Below are positions 6,389-13,434 of a DNA stretch of 15,326 nucleotides, in pieces (the stretch's first letter is position 1; every line of letters begins with the position of its first letter). The position numbers were made by a program, and so were the translations under genes. A model generated the notes under the pieces. That model ran no database searches. It was given only the letters and a program-made list of their open reading frames with translations, and had not been told where the DNA came from. This stretch comes from JBKBMT01 sp046295655 (GTDB taxonomy: Bacteria > Pseudomonadota > Alphaproteobacteria > Rhodobacterales > Rhodobacteraceae), in NCBI GenBank assembly GCA_046295655.1, contig JBKBMT010000060.1, positions 1-15,326 of the forward strand. The letters are read 5' to 3'.

Positions 6389-7837
6389 ATGGAGATTCGC
6401 GAGGCGCTGACCTTCGACGACGTGCTGCTGGTGCCCGCAGCGTCCAGCGTGCTGCCGGCCGAGGCCGATACCGCGACGCAGGTTACCCGCTCGATACGGC
6501 TGAACATCCCGCTCCTGTCCAGCGCCATGGATACGGTGACCGAGGGCCGCATGGCGATCGCCATGGCGCAGGCGGGCGGGATGGGGGTGATCCACCGCAA
6601 TCTCGACCCGGAGGCGCAGGCCCGCGAGGTGCGCCGCGTCAAGCGGTTCGAGTCGGGGGTCGTGTATGCCCCGATCACCCTGCGCCCCGACCAGACGCTG
6701 GCCGATGCCAAGGAACTGATGGACCGCTACAACATCACCGGCTTCCCGGTGGTGGACGAGGCCGGGCGGGTGATGGGGATCGTCACCAACCGCGACATGC
6801 GCTTCGCCGAGGACGACCGGACCCCGGTGCGGGTGATGATGACTGCCGAGAACCTCGCCGTGCTGCGCGAGCCGGTGGACCGGGCGCAGGCGATCAGCCT
6901 GATGAAGGCGCGGCGGATCGAGAAGCTTCTGGTCACCGACGGCGAGGGCAGGTTGACCGGGCTTCTGACCCTCAAGGATACCGAGAAGGCGGTGCTGAAC
7001 CCCAATGCCTGCAAGGACGATCTGGGCCGGCTCCGGGTGGCGGCGGCGACGACGGTCGGAGATGCCGGCTTTGCCCGGTCCGAGGCGCTGATCGACGCGG
7101 GTTGCGACCTGATCGTGATCGACACCGCCCACGGCCACAGCGACGGCGTGGCGCAGGCGGTGGAGCGGATCAAGCGGCTGTCGAACGCGGTGCAGGTGGT
7201 GGCCGGCAACGTTGCCACCGCCGAGGCGACGCGGGCCCTGATCGACGCGGGGGCCGATGCCGTGAAGGTGGGCATCGGGCCCGGCAGCATCTGCACGACG
7301 CGGATCGTGGCCGGCGTCGGCGTGCCGCAGCTCACCGCGATCATGGATGCTGCCGGCGCGGCCGGTGAGGTGCCGGTAATCGCCGACGGCGGGATCAAGT
7401 ATTCGGGGGACTTCGCGAAGGCAATCGCTGCCGGCGCCTCCTGCGCGATGGTCGGCAGCGCCATCGCCGGCACCGACGAGGCGCCGGGCGAGGTGATCCT
7501 GTGGCAGGGGCGCAGCTTCAAGCACTATCGCGGCATGGGCAGCCTCGGGGCCATGGCGCGGGGCTCGGCCGACCGCTATTTCCAGAAGGACATCGCCAGC
7601 GAGAAGCTGGTGCCCGAGGGAATCGAGGGACAGGTGCCCTACAAGGGGCCGGTGGCGGCGGTGATCCATCAGATGGTGGGCGGCCTGCGCGCCGCCATGG
7701 GCTACACCGGCAGCCGCACCGTGGCCGAGATGCGCACCAATGCCCGCTTCGTGCGGATCACCAACGCCGGCCTGCGGGAAAGCCACGTCCACGACGTGCA
7801 GATCACGCGGGAAAGCCCGAACTACCGGCTGGGCTGA
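6389..7837 (+). CDS. guaB: Inosine-5'-monophosphate dehydrogenase
   Basis: Oxidises IMP to XMP with NAD+, the committed step of guanine nucleotide synthesis, in the cytoplasm. The 482-aa length is standard. It opens with ALTFDDVLLVPA; a CBS-domain pair occupies about 93-205 (ITGFPVVDE, then LLVTDGEGRLTGLLTLKD); the (beta/alpha)8 barrel resumes with DTAHGHSDGV. The catalytic loop GIGPGSICTTR places the nucleophile at Cys302; DGGIKYSGDFAKA and YRGMGSLGAM are the IMP-binding segments, and EGIEGQVPYKG carries the mobile flap. A clean GGAGG lies at 6379-6383, 5 nt before the ATG. Its TGA shares a base with the ATG of the downstream epimerase gene, so the two are probably co-translated. Confidence 0.98.
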   Translation: MEIREALTFDDVLLVPAASSVLPAEADTATQVTRSIRLNIPLLSSAMDTVTEGRMAIAMAQAGGMGVIHRNLDPEAQAREVRRVKRFESGVVYAPITLRPDQTLADAKELMDRYNITGFPVVDEAGRVMGIVTNRDMRFAEDDRTPVRVMMTAENLAVLREPVDRAQAISLMKARRIEKLLVTDGEGRLTGLLTLKDTEKAVLNPNACKDDLGRLRVAAATTVGDAGFARSEALIDAGCDLIVIDTAHGHSDGVAQAVERIKRLSNAVQVVAGNVATAEATRALIDAGADAVKVGIGPGSICTTRIVAGVGVPQLTAIMDAAGAAGEVPVIADGGIKYSGDFAKAIAAGASCAMVGSAIAGTDEAPGEVILWQGRSFKHYRGMGSLGAMARGSADRYFQKDIASEKLVPEGIEGQVPYKGPVAAVIHQMVGGLRAAMGYTGSRTVAEMRTNARFVRITNAGLRESHVHDVQITRESPNYRLG

Positions 7838-8856
7838 TGCGCCGCGCCTTCGTCACCGGCACGGCGGGGTTCATCGGCTATCATCTGGCGGAGGCGCTGC
7901 TGGCCGAGGGCTGGCAGGTCGCCGGCTACGACGGGGTCACGGATTACTACGACGTCGCCCTCAAGCGGGCCCGGCTTGCGCGGCTTGCGCGTCACGACGG
8001 TTTCGTCCAGACCGAGGCCATGCTGGAGGATGCGGCGGCGCTGAATGCCGCCTTGACTGCCGCGGCGCCCGATGTCGTCGTGCACCTCGCGGCCCAGGCC
8101 GGCGTTCGCTATTCGATCGAGAACCCTCGCGCCTATCTCGACAGCAACGTGACCGGCACCTTCAACGTGCTCGAGGCCGCGAGCAATGCCGAAGTGCGCC
8201 ACCTGCTGATCGCCTCGACCTCGTCGGTCTATGGCGCGAATACCGAGATGCCCTTTTCCGAGCTGCACAAGGCCGATACGCCGCTGACGATCTATGCCGC
8301 AACCAAGAAGGCGGGCGAGGCGGTGGCCCACGCCTGGGCGCATCTGAACGGGCTGCCGACCACCATGTTCCGCTTCTTCACGGTCTACGGATCCTGGGGT
8401 CGGCCCGACATGGCGCCGATGAAGTTCGCCTCGGCCATTCTCGAAGGCCGGCCGATCGACCTGTACAACGGCGGCGAGATGTGGCGCGACTTTACCCATG
8501 TGGCTGATCTGGTGCGGGCGGTGCGGCTTCTGGTCGATGCAGTGCCGGGGCAGGGCGGCCCGGTCGAGGGCGACAGCCTGAGCCCGGTCGCGCCGTTCCG
8601 CATCGTCAACATCGGCAATTCACGAAAGGTGCGGTTGCTGGATTTCGTCGCGGCCATGGAACGGCATCTGGGGCGCATGGCCCTGCGCAACCCGATGCCG
8701 ATGCAGCCGGGTGACGTGCCGGCAACCTGGGCCGACGCGGGGCTTCTGGAACGGTTGACCGGCTTTCGTCCGGCAACCGATCTTGATTCGGGCGTTGCCG
8801 AATTCGTCGCCTGGATGCGCGACTGGCATGCCGACCACGGCTCGCGCACAGGTTGA
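7837..8856 (+). CDS. NAD-dependent epimerase, probable UDP-glucuronate 4-epimerase
   Basis: A 339-aa extended short-chain dehydrogenase. The NAD-binding motif is TGTAGFIGYHLAEAL at residues 7-21. The catalytic residues are the STSS segment (127-130) and Tyr153/Lys157 (YAATK). RFFTVYGSWGRPDMAP, with WRDFTHVADLV and PGDVPATWAD, is characteristic of the CapI/LspL-type UDP-glucuronate 4-epimerases, which convert UDP-glucuronate to UDP-galacturonate for capsule or lipopolysaccharide. UDP-glucose epimerases or related dehydratases are less likely but not excluded. Its ATG overlaps the guaB stop (TGATG); I see no Shine-Dalgarno sequence independent of guaB coding, so translation probably depends on coupling to guaB. 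Confidence 0.88.
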   Translation: MRRAFVTGTAGFIGYHLAEALLAEGWQVAGYDGVTDYYDVALKRARLARLARHDGFVQTEAMLEDAAALNAALTAAAPDVVVHLAAQAGVRYSIENPRAYLDSNVTGTFNVLEAASNAEVRHLLIASTSSVYGANTEMPFSELHKADTPLTIYAATKKAGEAVAHAWAHLNGLPTTMFRFFTVYGSWGRPDMAPMKFASAILEGRPIDLYNGGEMWRDFTHVADLVRAVRLLVDAVPGQGGPVEGDSLSPVAPFRIVNIGNSRKVRLLDFVAAMERHLGRMALRNPMPMQPGDVPATWADAGLLERLTGFRPATDLDSGVAEFVAWMRDWHADHGSRTG

Positions 8857-8965
8857 AAGGTTCTGCGGGGCGCCCGGATCGTCGCGCAAGGCCCGGAAAT
8901 TAGGCAAAAGACCGCCGGTGTGGCCCGAAACGGGGCGATCTTGCCGTGGCGGCCGGGAATCGCAT

Positions 8966-8994
8966 TTGTCCTGCGCCACCGCGGCATGCTAAGA
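8966..8994 (+). promoter_or_regulatory. Candidate sigma-70 type promoter for the dehydratase gene
   Basis: TTGTCC at 8966-8971 and CTAAGA at 8989-8994 with a 17-bp spacer, the latter within TGCTAAGA, which resembles an extended -10 of GC-rich alphaproteobacteria. It lies in the 212-nt spacer (8857-9068) between the epimerase and dehydratase genes and would give a leader of about 70 nt. The rest of the spacer shows no clear terminator or repeat. The match is modest, so this is a candidate only. Confidence 0.35.
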
Positions 8995-9068
8995 CCGCGT
9001 GAAACAACAGGTGTTCCGCCTGGGCCGCAGAACGGGCAGCAGGCAGGAAGCCACGAGCGGACAAATTG

Positions 9069-11069
9069 ATGAAGACCGAAGCGTTGAACGCCCTCTTCGA
9101 CCTGCCGCGTCCGGTGAAGCGCAGCCTGCAGGTTCTGACGGATGCGGTGCTTCTGGCCTTCAGCTTCGCCATGGCGATGCTCCTGCGCACCGAGAGCCTC
9201 GACTTCGCATCGGACCTTCGGGTCTGGGCCGCGGTCGGGGCCGCATTGCCGGTCAGCATCCTGCTGTTCGTCAAGCTCGGCTTCTATCGCGCCGTGATCC
9301 GCTACATGGGCGCCCGGGCGATCTATACCATCCTGACCGGTCTCAGCGCCTCGGCTGCGGCGCTGGCGGCGATGGTGGCGTGGTTCGACCTGCCGGTGCC
9401 GGGCTCGGTTCCGGTGCTCTATGCGCTGCTGGCGCTCTGCACCGTGGGCGGCGTCCGGTTTGCCTTGCGCGCGCTCTACAACCGCAGCCAGCAGCGGCTG
9501 AAGACCCGGGTCATCATCTATGGCGCCGGCCAGTCCGGCCGCCAGCTTGCCCATTCGCTGTTCCAGGGGCAGGACCATGCGCCGGTGGCCTTCGTCGACG
9601 ATGCGAAGGAGTTGCATGGATCGCAGATCGCGGGGCTTGCCGTCTTTGCCCCCGACCAGATCGAGCGGCTGATCGACGAGTACAACGTCAAGGCGATCCT
9701 GCTGGCGATGCCTTCGGCCAGCCGCGCGGTGCGGCAGGCGATCCTTGCGCGGCTCGAAACCCTGCCGGTGCGGGTGCAGACCATCCCCGGCATGGCCGAT
9801 CTGGTGTCCGGCCATGCGCAGATCAGCGAGGTTCGCGAGGTCACGGTGGAGGATCTGCTGGGGCGCGATCCGGTGCCGCCGTCGCCCGCGCTCATGTCGG
9901 CGAACGTGGCCGGAAAGTCGGTGATGGTGACCGGCGCGGGCGGTTCGATCGGGTCGGAACTGTGCCGCCAGATCCTGCGTCAGGATCCGCGGGTGCTTCT
10001 GCTGCTCGAACTGTGCGAATATGCGCTCTACGAGATCGAGCGCGAGCTGTCGGCGACGATCGCGGCCGAAGGGCGGGCGACGCGGCTTGTGCCGGTGCTG
10101 GGCAGCGTGCGGGACGGCGCGGCCTGCGAGGCGGTGATGCGCCGCCATGCGGTGCAGACCATCTATCATGCCGCGGCCTACAAGCATGTGCCGATCGTCG
10201 AGACGAACCCGATCGAGGGCGTGCGGAACAACGTGTTCGGAACCCTTGCCGTCGCGCGGGCCGCCGTCGCGGCGGGGGTGGAAAGCTTCATCCTCGTCTC
10301 GACCGACAAGGCGGTCCGCCCGACCAACGTGATGGGTGCGACCAAGCGGCTGGCCGAGGTGATCTGTCTTGCGCTGTCGCAACGCCCCGGCCGCACCCGG
10401 TTCTCGATGGTGCGGTTCGGCAACGTGCTCGGTTCGTCGGGCTCGGTCATCCCGCTGTTCCGCCGGCAGATCGCCGAGGGCGGGCCGGTGACCGTCACGC
10501 ATCCGGACATCACGCGGTATTTCATGACCATCACCGAAGCCGCGCAGCTGGTCATCCAGGCCGGCGCGATGGGGCGCGGCGGCGATGTGTTCCTGCTGGA
10601 CATGGGGCGCCCGGTGCGGATCGTCGATCTGGCGCAGCGGATGATCCGGCTGTCGGGCTTCAACCCGGTGCTGATCGACGAACCCGGCCGGCCGTTGCGG
10701 CCGCAGGAACGGGGCGGCGACAGCATTCCGGTGGTGTTCACCCGCCTGCGCAATGGCGAGAAGCTGCACGAGGAACTGCTGATCGAGGAGGGCGCGCGTC
10801 CGACCCGGCATCCGCGAATCCTGACCGCGCAGGAACAGGCCGCGGACTGGTCGCGGCTGGCGCCGCTGCTCGACAACCTCCGCGAGGCCTGCGACGCCGG
10901 CGATGCGCTCAGGGTCCGGGGGCTGCTTGCCTCCGGTCCGATCGGATTCGTCCCGACGCCTGCCGATCTTCCGGCCGAACCGGCGGTGGCGCGCACGGGC
11001 GAGTCGCCGACCGACCGGCGTGAGCCGGCGACCGGGCTGGTGCCGGCGGCTGCGGGAACGGGCCCCTAG
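9069..11069 (+). CDS. Membrane-bound nucleotide-sugar 4,6-dehydratase (WbpM/PglF/CapD family)
   Basis: A 666-aa polysaccharide-biosynthesis protein. Four membrane helices lie at about 20-38, 53-73, 85-105 and 112-132. A first Rossmann domain follows (YGAGQSGR, 151-158), then the catalytic SDR domain starting TGAGGSIGSEL (288-298). The active-site segment STDKAVRPTNVMGATKR has Met422 where classical SDR enzymes have Tyr (MxxxK, Lys426), as in Pseudomonas WbpM; such enzymes convert UDP-GlcNAc to a 4-keto-6-deoxy sugar, the first step to bacillosamine- or QuiNAc-type sugars. The last about 45 residues form a Pro/Ala-rich low-complexity tail. The start is ATG at 9069; a TTG at 9066 is in frame, and the Shine-Dalgarno is weak (GCGGA). 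No glycosyltransferases or aminotransferases accompany it in the window. Confidence 0.93.
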   Translation: MKTEALNALFDLPRPVKRSLQVLTDAVLLAFSFAMAMLLRTESLDFASDLRVWAAVGAALPVSILLFVKLGFYRAVIRYMGARAIYTILTGLSASAAALAAMVAWFDLPVPGSVPVLYALLALCTVGGVRFALRALYNRSQQRLKTRVIIYGAGQSGRQLAHSLFQGQDHAPVAFVDDAKELHGSQIAGLAVFAPDQIERLIDEYNVKAILLAMPSASRAVRQAILARLETLPVRVQTIPGMADLVSGHAQISEVREVTVEDLLGRDPVPPSPALMSANVAGKSVMVTGAGGSIGSELCRQILRQDPRVLLLLELCEYALYEIERELSATIAAEGRATRLVPVLGSVRDGAACEAVMRRHAVQTIYHAAAYKHVPIVETNPIEGVRNNVFGTLAVARAAVAAGVESFILVSTDKAVRPTNVMGATKRLAEVICLALSQRPGRTRFSMVRFGNVLGSSGSVIPLFRRQIAEGGPVTVTHPDITRYFMTITEAAQLVIQAGAMGRGGDVFLLDMGRPVRIVDLAQRMIRLSGFNPVLIDEPGRPLRPQERGGDSIPVVFTRLRNGEKLHEELLIEEGARPTRHPRILTAQEQAADWSRLAPLLDNLREACDAGDALRVRGLLASGPIGFVPTPADLPAEPAVARTGESPTDRREPATGLVPAAAGTGP

Positions 11070-11102
11070 CCCGGGCAAGGGCAACGGCGACCGGCGGCCC
11101 TG

Positions 11103-11537
11103 TCAGGCCAGTTGCAGCAGATCCTCCAACTGGTCGTTGCTGGCAACCAGATCCTGCAGCGTCACCCGGTCGAGCCGTTCGTAGAAGGCCTCCACCGCCT
11201 CGTTCAGCAGGCAGCGCAACCGGCAACATCCGCGCAGGGGACAGGAATCGCTGCCGTTCGCGAAGCACTCTGTGAACGGCACCCGGCTCTCCAGCGCGCG
11301 GAACACGGCACCCACGCGGATCTGTTCGGCCGGCCGGGCCAGCGTGAGCCCACCACCGCGTCCGCGCATCGTCGCAAGGAATCCCTTCTGCCCCAGCGCG
11401 TGGATGACCTGGGCAAGATGGTTTTCCGAGGCGTTGCAGGCGGCGGCAATGTCCTGCTTGCGCACGGTGCGGCCGGGATTGACGGCGCAGAACATCAGCG
11501 CGCGCATGGCAAGGTTGGTCCGCGTCGTCAGTCGCAT
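11103..11537 (-). CDS. Rrf2 family transcriptional regulator, NsrR-like Fe-S sensor
   Basis: A 144-aa regulator beginning MRLTTRTNLAMRALMF, the usual Rrf2 opening. The winged-helix DNA-binding part contains QDIAAACNASENHL (recognition region, about 28-41) and the wing GRGGGLTLARP. Three ligand-type cysteines occur as Cys91-X7-Cys99-X5-Cys105, the spacing of Bacillus NsrR [4Fe-4S] proteins; Cys104 and Cys109 are extra. NsrR proteins sense nitric oxide through cluster damage and usually repress. The start at 11537 was chosen over the ATG at 11543 because AGGAAGG abuts the upstream ATG but is 6 nt from this one. The gene diverges from the SQR-like operon across a region with three dyads, so it likely controls that operon and perhaps itself. 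Another Rrf2 Fe-S sensor (IscR- or RsrR-like) is possible. It is convergent with the dehydratase gene, 33 nt apart. Confidence 0.85.
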   Translation of the reverse strand: MRLTTRTNLAMRALMFCAVNPGRTVRKQDIAAACNASENHLAQVIHALGQKGFLATMRGRGGGLTLARPAEQIRVGAVFRALESRVPFTECFANGSDSCPLRGCCRLRCLLNEAVEAFYERLDRVTLQDLVASNDQLEDLLQLA

Positions 11538-11557
11538 CGGCATCCTTCCTTCACGTT

Positions 11558-11574
11558 CGTGTCACGATGACACG
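11558..11574. promoter_or_regulatory. Perfect inverted repeat next to the regulator start (possible operator)
   Basis: CGTGTCA-CGA-TGACACG is a perfect 7-bp dyad with a 3-nt centre, 20 nt upstream of the regulator ATG. It could be an autoregulatory operator for the Rrf2 protein or another factor, or a small hairpin in the regulator's 5' untranslated region. The 17-bp span suits a dimeric helix-turn-helix protein. Confidence 0.45.
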
Positions 11575-11591
11575 CCCGCCCCCGCAGTGGT

Positions 11592-11605
11592 TTGACATGG
11601 GTCAA
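11592..11605. promoter_or_regulatory. FNR/NNR-type binding box
   Basis: TTGAC-ATGG-GTCAA is a perfect dyad of the CRP/FNR class (canonical FNR: TTGAT-N4-ATCAA; GTCAA half-sites occur in Paracoccus NNR targets). Its centre at 11598.5 lies about 41-44 bp before the start site implied by the -10-like TATATT, a class II activator position for the SQR-like operon. Its first six bases, TTGACA, also read as a consensus -35 element, so it could alternatively be an ordinary promoter hexamer. Confidence 0.6.
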
Positions 11606-11611
11606 GGTGAA

Positions 11612-11629
11612 TCGCATATCTAAATGCGA
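11612..11629. promoter_or_regulatory. Dyad TCGCAT-N6-ATGCGA, candidate Rrf2/NsrR operator
   Basis: A perfect 6-bp inverted repeat with a 6-nt AT-rich centre (ATCTAA) lies between the FNR-type box and the -10-like sequence of the SQR-like operon. This position suits a repressor, and the divergent Rrf2 regulator is the obvious candidate. The AT-rich dyad stands out from the surrounding GC-rich DNA. It is not a close match to the enterobacterial NsrR consensus, so the assignment rests on position and symmetry. Confidence 0.5.
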
Positions 11630-11630
11630 A

Positions 11631-11636
11631 TATATT
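11631..11636 (+). promoter_or_regulatory. -10-like element of the SQR-like operon
   Basis: TATATT matches five of six bases of the sigma-70 -10 consensus. No good -35 lies 17 bp upstream, which fits an activator-dependent promoter using the FNR-type box. A competing reading pairs TTGACA (11592-11597) with TATCTA (11617-11622) at 19 bp. Confidence 0.4.
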
Positions 11637-11663
11637 GAGGTATCGAACGGGAGGATGTGCCTT

Positions 11664-12989
11664 ATGCAAGGGGGAACTGTTCCGCAACCCAGCCGCCGCG
11701 GATTGCTGCAGATGCTCGCGGCCGGGGCCGCCCTGCCGGCGGTTGCCGCCGCGACCGCCAGAGGCGGCGCGGCGCAGGTCCGCACGCCTGCCCGCATCGT
11801 GATCCTGGGCGCCGGGGCCGGCGGGGCCGCGTTTGCCAACCGGATCGCGCGACGCCTGGACGGGGCCAGCATCACGGTGATCGACGGCCGCGCGGAGCAC
11901 TGGTATCAGCCCGGCTTCACCCTGATCGCGGCCGGCCTGAAGCCCGCGTCCTACTCGGTATCGCGAACCACCGACTGGCTGCCGCGCGGGGTCGAATTCG
12001 TGCCCGAACATGCGGCCGGCATCGACCCCGAGGCGCGCCAGGTCGCCACCGTCTCGGGGCGCCGGTTCGATTATGATTTCCTGATCGTCGCCACCGGCCT
12101 GACGCTCGACTGGTCGGGAATCGAGGGCTTTTCGACCGACATGATCGGGCGCGACGGGATCGGGGCGCACTATCACAGCCCCGAGGCCGCGGCCGCGACC
12201 TTCCGCGCCCTCGACGCCTTCACCGCGAAGGGCGGGCAGGCACTCATCGGCCGGCCGGCGACAGAGATGAAATGCGCCGGCGCGCCGCTGAAGCTCGCCT
12301 TCCTGACCGAGGACATGGCCAGCCGCAAGGGGAACCGGGCCAATGTCGGCATCACCTACACGGCGCACAACAAGGCCCTGTTCGGCGTGCCGATCGTATC
12401 CGAGAAGGTCAGGATGCTGTTCCACGAACGCGGGATCGATGTCGCCTACGAACATGTGCTGAAGGCGATCGACCCGGCGCGCAAGATCGCGACCTACGCC
12501 ACGCCCGACGGCGACCGCGAACTGGGCTACGATTTCATCAACGTCATCCCGCCGCAGCGCGCGCCGCAGGTGGTGCGCGAATCGGGCCTGTCCTGGGCCG
12601 ACAAATGGGTCGATCAGGGCTGGCTCGAAGTCGATCAGAAGACCCTGCGCCACCTTCGCTACCCGGAAGTCTTTGCGATCGGCGACATCGCCGGCGTGCC
12701 CAAGGGCAAGACGGCGGCCAGCGTCAAGTGGCATCAGCCGGTGGTCGAGGATCACCTTGTCGCCCAGATCCAGGGTCGCGAGGGAACCGAGGCCTTCAAC
12801 GGCTATACCTCCTGCCCGCTGATCACCCGGGTCGGTCGCGCGATGCTGATCGAGTTCGACTATCGCGACAATCTTGTGCCGTCCTTCCCCGGCCTGATCG
12901 CGCCGCTGGAAGAGCTGTGGATTTCCTGGCTGATGAAGGAAGTCGCGCTGAAGGCCACCTACAACGCCATGCTGCGCGGCGAAGCCTGA
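11664..12989 (+). CDS. Sulfide:quinone oxidoreductase-like FAD protein with Tat signal
   Basis: A 441-aa flavoprotein of the type II SQR class, which oxidises sulfide and passes electrons to quinone. The FAD-binding opening is RIVILGAGAGG (44-54), followed by HWYQPGFTLIAAG (79-91), typical of SQR. The redox cysteines sit in MKCAGAPLK (Cys204) and YTSCPLITRVG (Cys384); these are the only two cysteines in the protein and match the human SQOR motifs. FAIGDIAGVPKGKTAASV is the second FAD motif. Unusually, residues 1-38 form a twin-arginine signal (PSRRGLLQ, then an Ala-rich stretch), implying export to the periplasm. The start at 11664 gives a 9-nt spacing from GGGAGG; the ATG at 11655 abuts that sequence. 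The C-terminus follows the SQOR pattern (YNAMLRG). FccB-type flavocytochrome is the main alternative, but no cytochrome gene is adjacent. Substrate is inferred, not shown. Confidence 0.85.
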   Translation: MQGGTVPQPSRRGLLQMLAAGAALPAVAAATARGGAAQVRTPARIVILGAGAGGAAFANRIARRLDGASITVIDGRAEHWYQPGFTLIAAGLKPASYSVSRTTDWLPRGVEFVPEHAAGIDPEARQVATVSGRRFDYDFLIVATGLTLDWSGIEGFSTDMIGRDGIGAHYHSPEAAAATFRALDAFTAKGGQALIGRPATEMKCAGAPLKLAFLTEDMASRKGNRANVGITYTAHNKALFGVPIVSEKVRMLFHERGIDVAYEHVLKAIDPARKIATYATPDGDRELGYDFINVIPPQRAPQVVRESGLSWADKWVDQGWLEVDQKTLRHLRYPEVFAIGDIAGVPKGKTAASVKWHQPVVEDHLVAQIQGREGTEAFNGYTSCPLITRVGRAMLIEFDYRDNLVPSFPGLIAPLEELWISWLMKEVALKATYNAMLRGEA

Positions 12990-13001
12990 GGAGGAGATGC
13001 G

Positions 13002-13364
13002 ATGAAGGAATTGACGTTCGGCACCCTGATCGCCGTGTTCGAGGAGATGTTCGGCCGCGGCCTGTTCTGGACGCTGGTCGCGCTCGCGGTCCTGGTCACG
13101 CTTGGCTATCTCTACGTCCTTGTCCGCGACCGGGCGGTGAGCTGGCGCAAGTTCCTGCTGGCGCAGCTTTCCATGCCCGTCGGCGCCGTGCTTGCGGTCC
13201 TGTTCGTGTTCTGGATCACCAACTCCGGCCTGTCCGACATCGGCGGCCCGATCGACGCGATCGTGCTGCTGGGCGTCGCCTTGGCCGGCGCGGTCGGCGC
13301 GGCGATCCTTGTCTATACGGTCCAGTCGCTGTTGCGTCGCGGCGGATCTCATCCGGCAGGGTGA
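13002..13364 (+). CDS. Small three-helix membrane protein, DUF5368-like
   Basis: A 120-aa protein with three hydrophobic segments at about 20-41, 51-73 and 85-110, separated by short charged loops (RDRAVSWRK; GLSDIGGPID). I associate it from memory with the uncharacterised DUF5368 family of Rhodobacteraceae; function is unknown. It starts 12 nt after the SQR-like stop with a strong GAGGAGG Shine-Dalgarno sequence, so the two form an operon. It has no cysteines or histidines that could bind heme or metal, so a redox role of its own is unlikely. Anchoring, quinone access or assembly of the exported flavoprotein is a guess from context. Confidence 0.8.
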   Translation: MKELTFGTLIAVFEEMFGRGLFWTLVALAVLVTLGYLYVLVRDRAVSWRKFLLAQLSMPVGAVLAVLFVFWITNSGLSDIGGPIDAIVLLGVALAGAVGAAILVYTVQSLLRRGGSHPAG

Positions 13365-13434
13365 CGGGGCGTCGGGGCTTGATCCGGCCGGGTTTGCCGG
13401 GCAGGTTCGCGCGCAACCCCAGCCACGGTGATCC

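Noticed and set aside
5795..7792. A 665-codon minus-strand frame across the transporter and guaB
   Set aside because: It is a shadow of guaB codons; the translation is His/Arg-rich low complexity with no recognisable motif.
8385..11084. An 899-codon minus-strand frame across the epimerase and dehydratase genes
   Set aside because: It is antisense to two clear genes, with no motif in the product, and is explained by GC bias.
11070..11102. Intrinsic terminator between the dehydratase gene and the regulator gene
   Set aside because: The spacer is GC-rich with short possible pairings but no stable stem followed by T residues.
11592..11663. An upstream TTG start for the SQR-like gene
   Set aside because: It would lie inside the FNR-type box and promoter; the ATG at 11664 has a good Shine-Dalgarno spacing and directly precedes the Tat signal.
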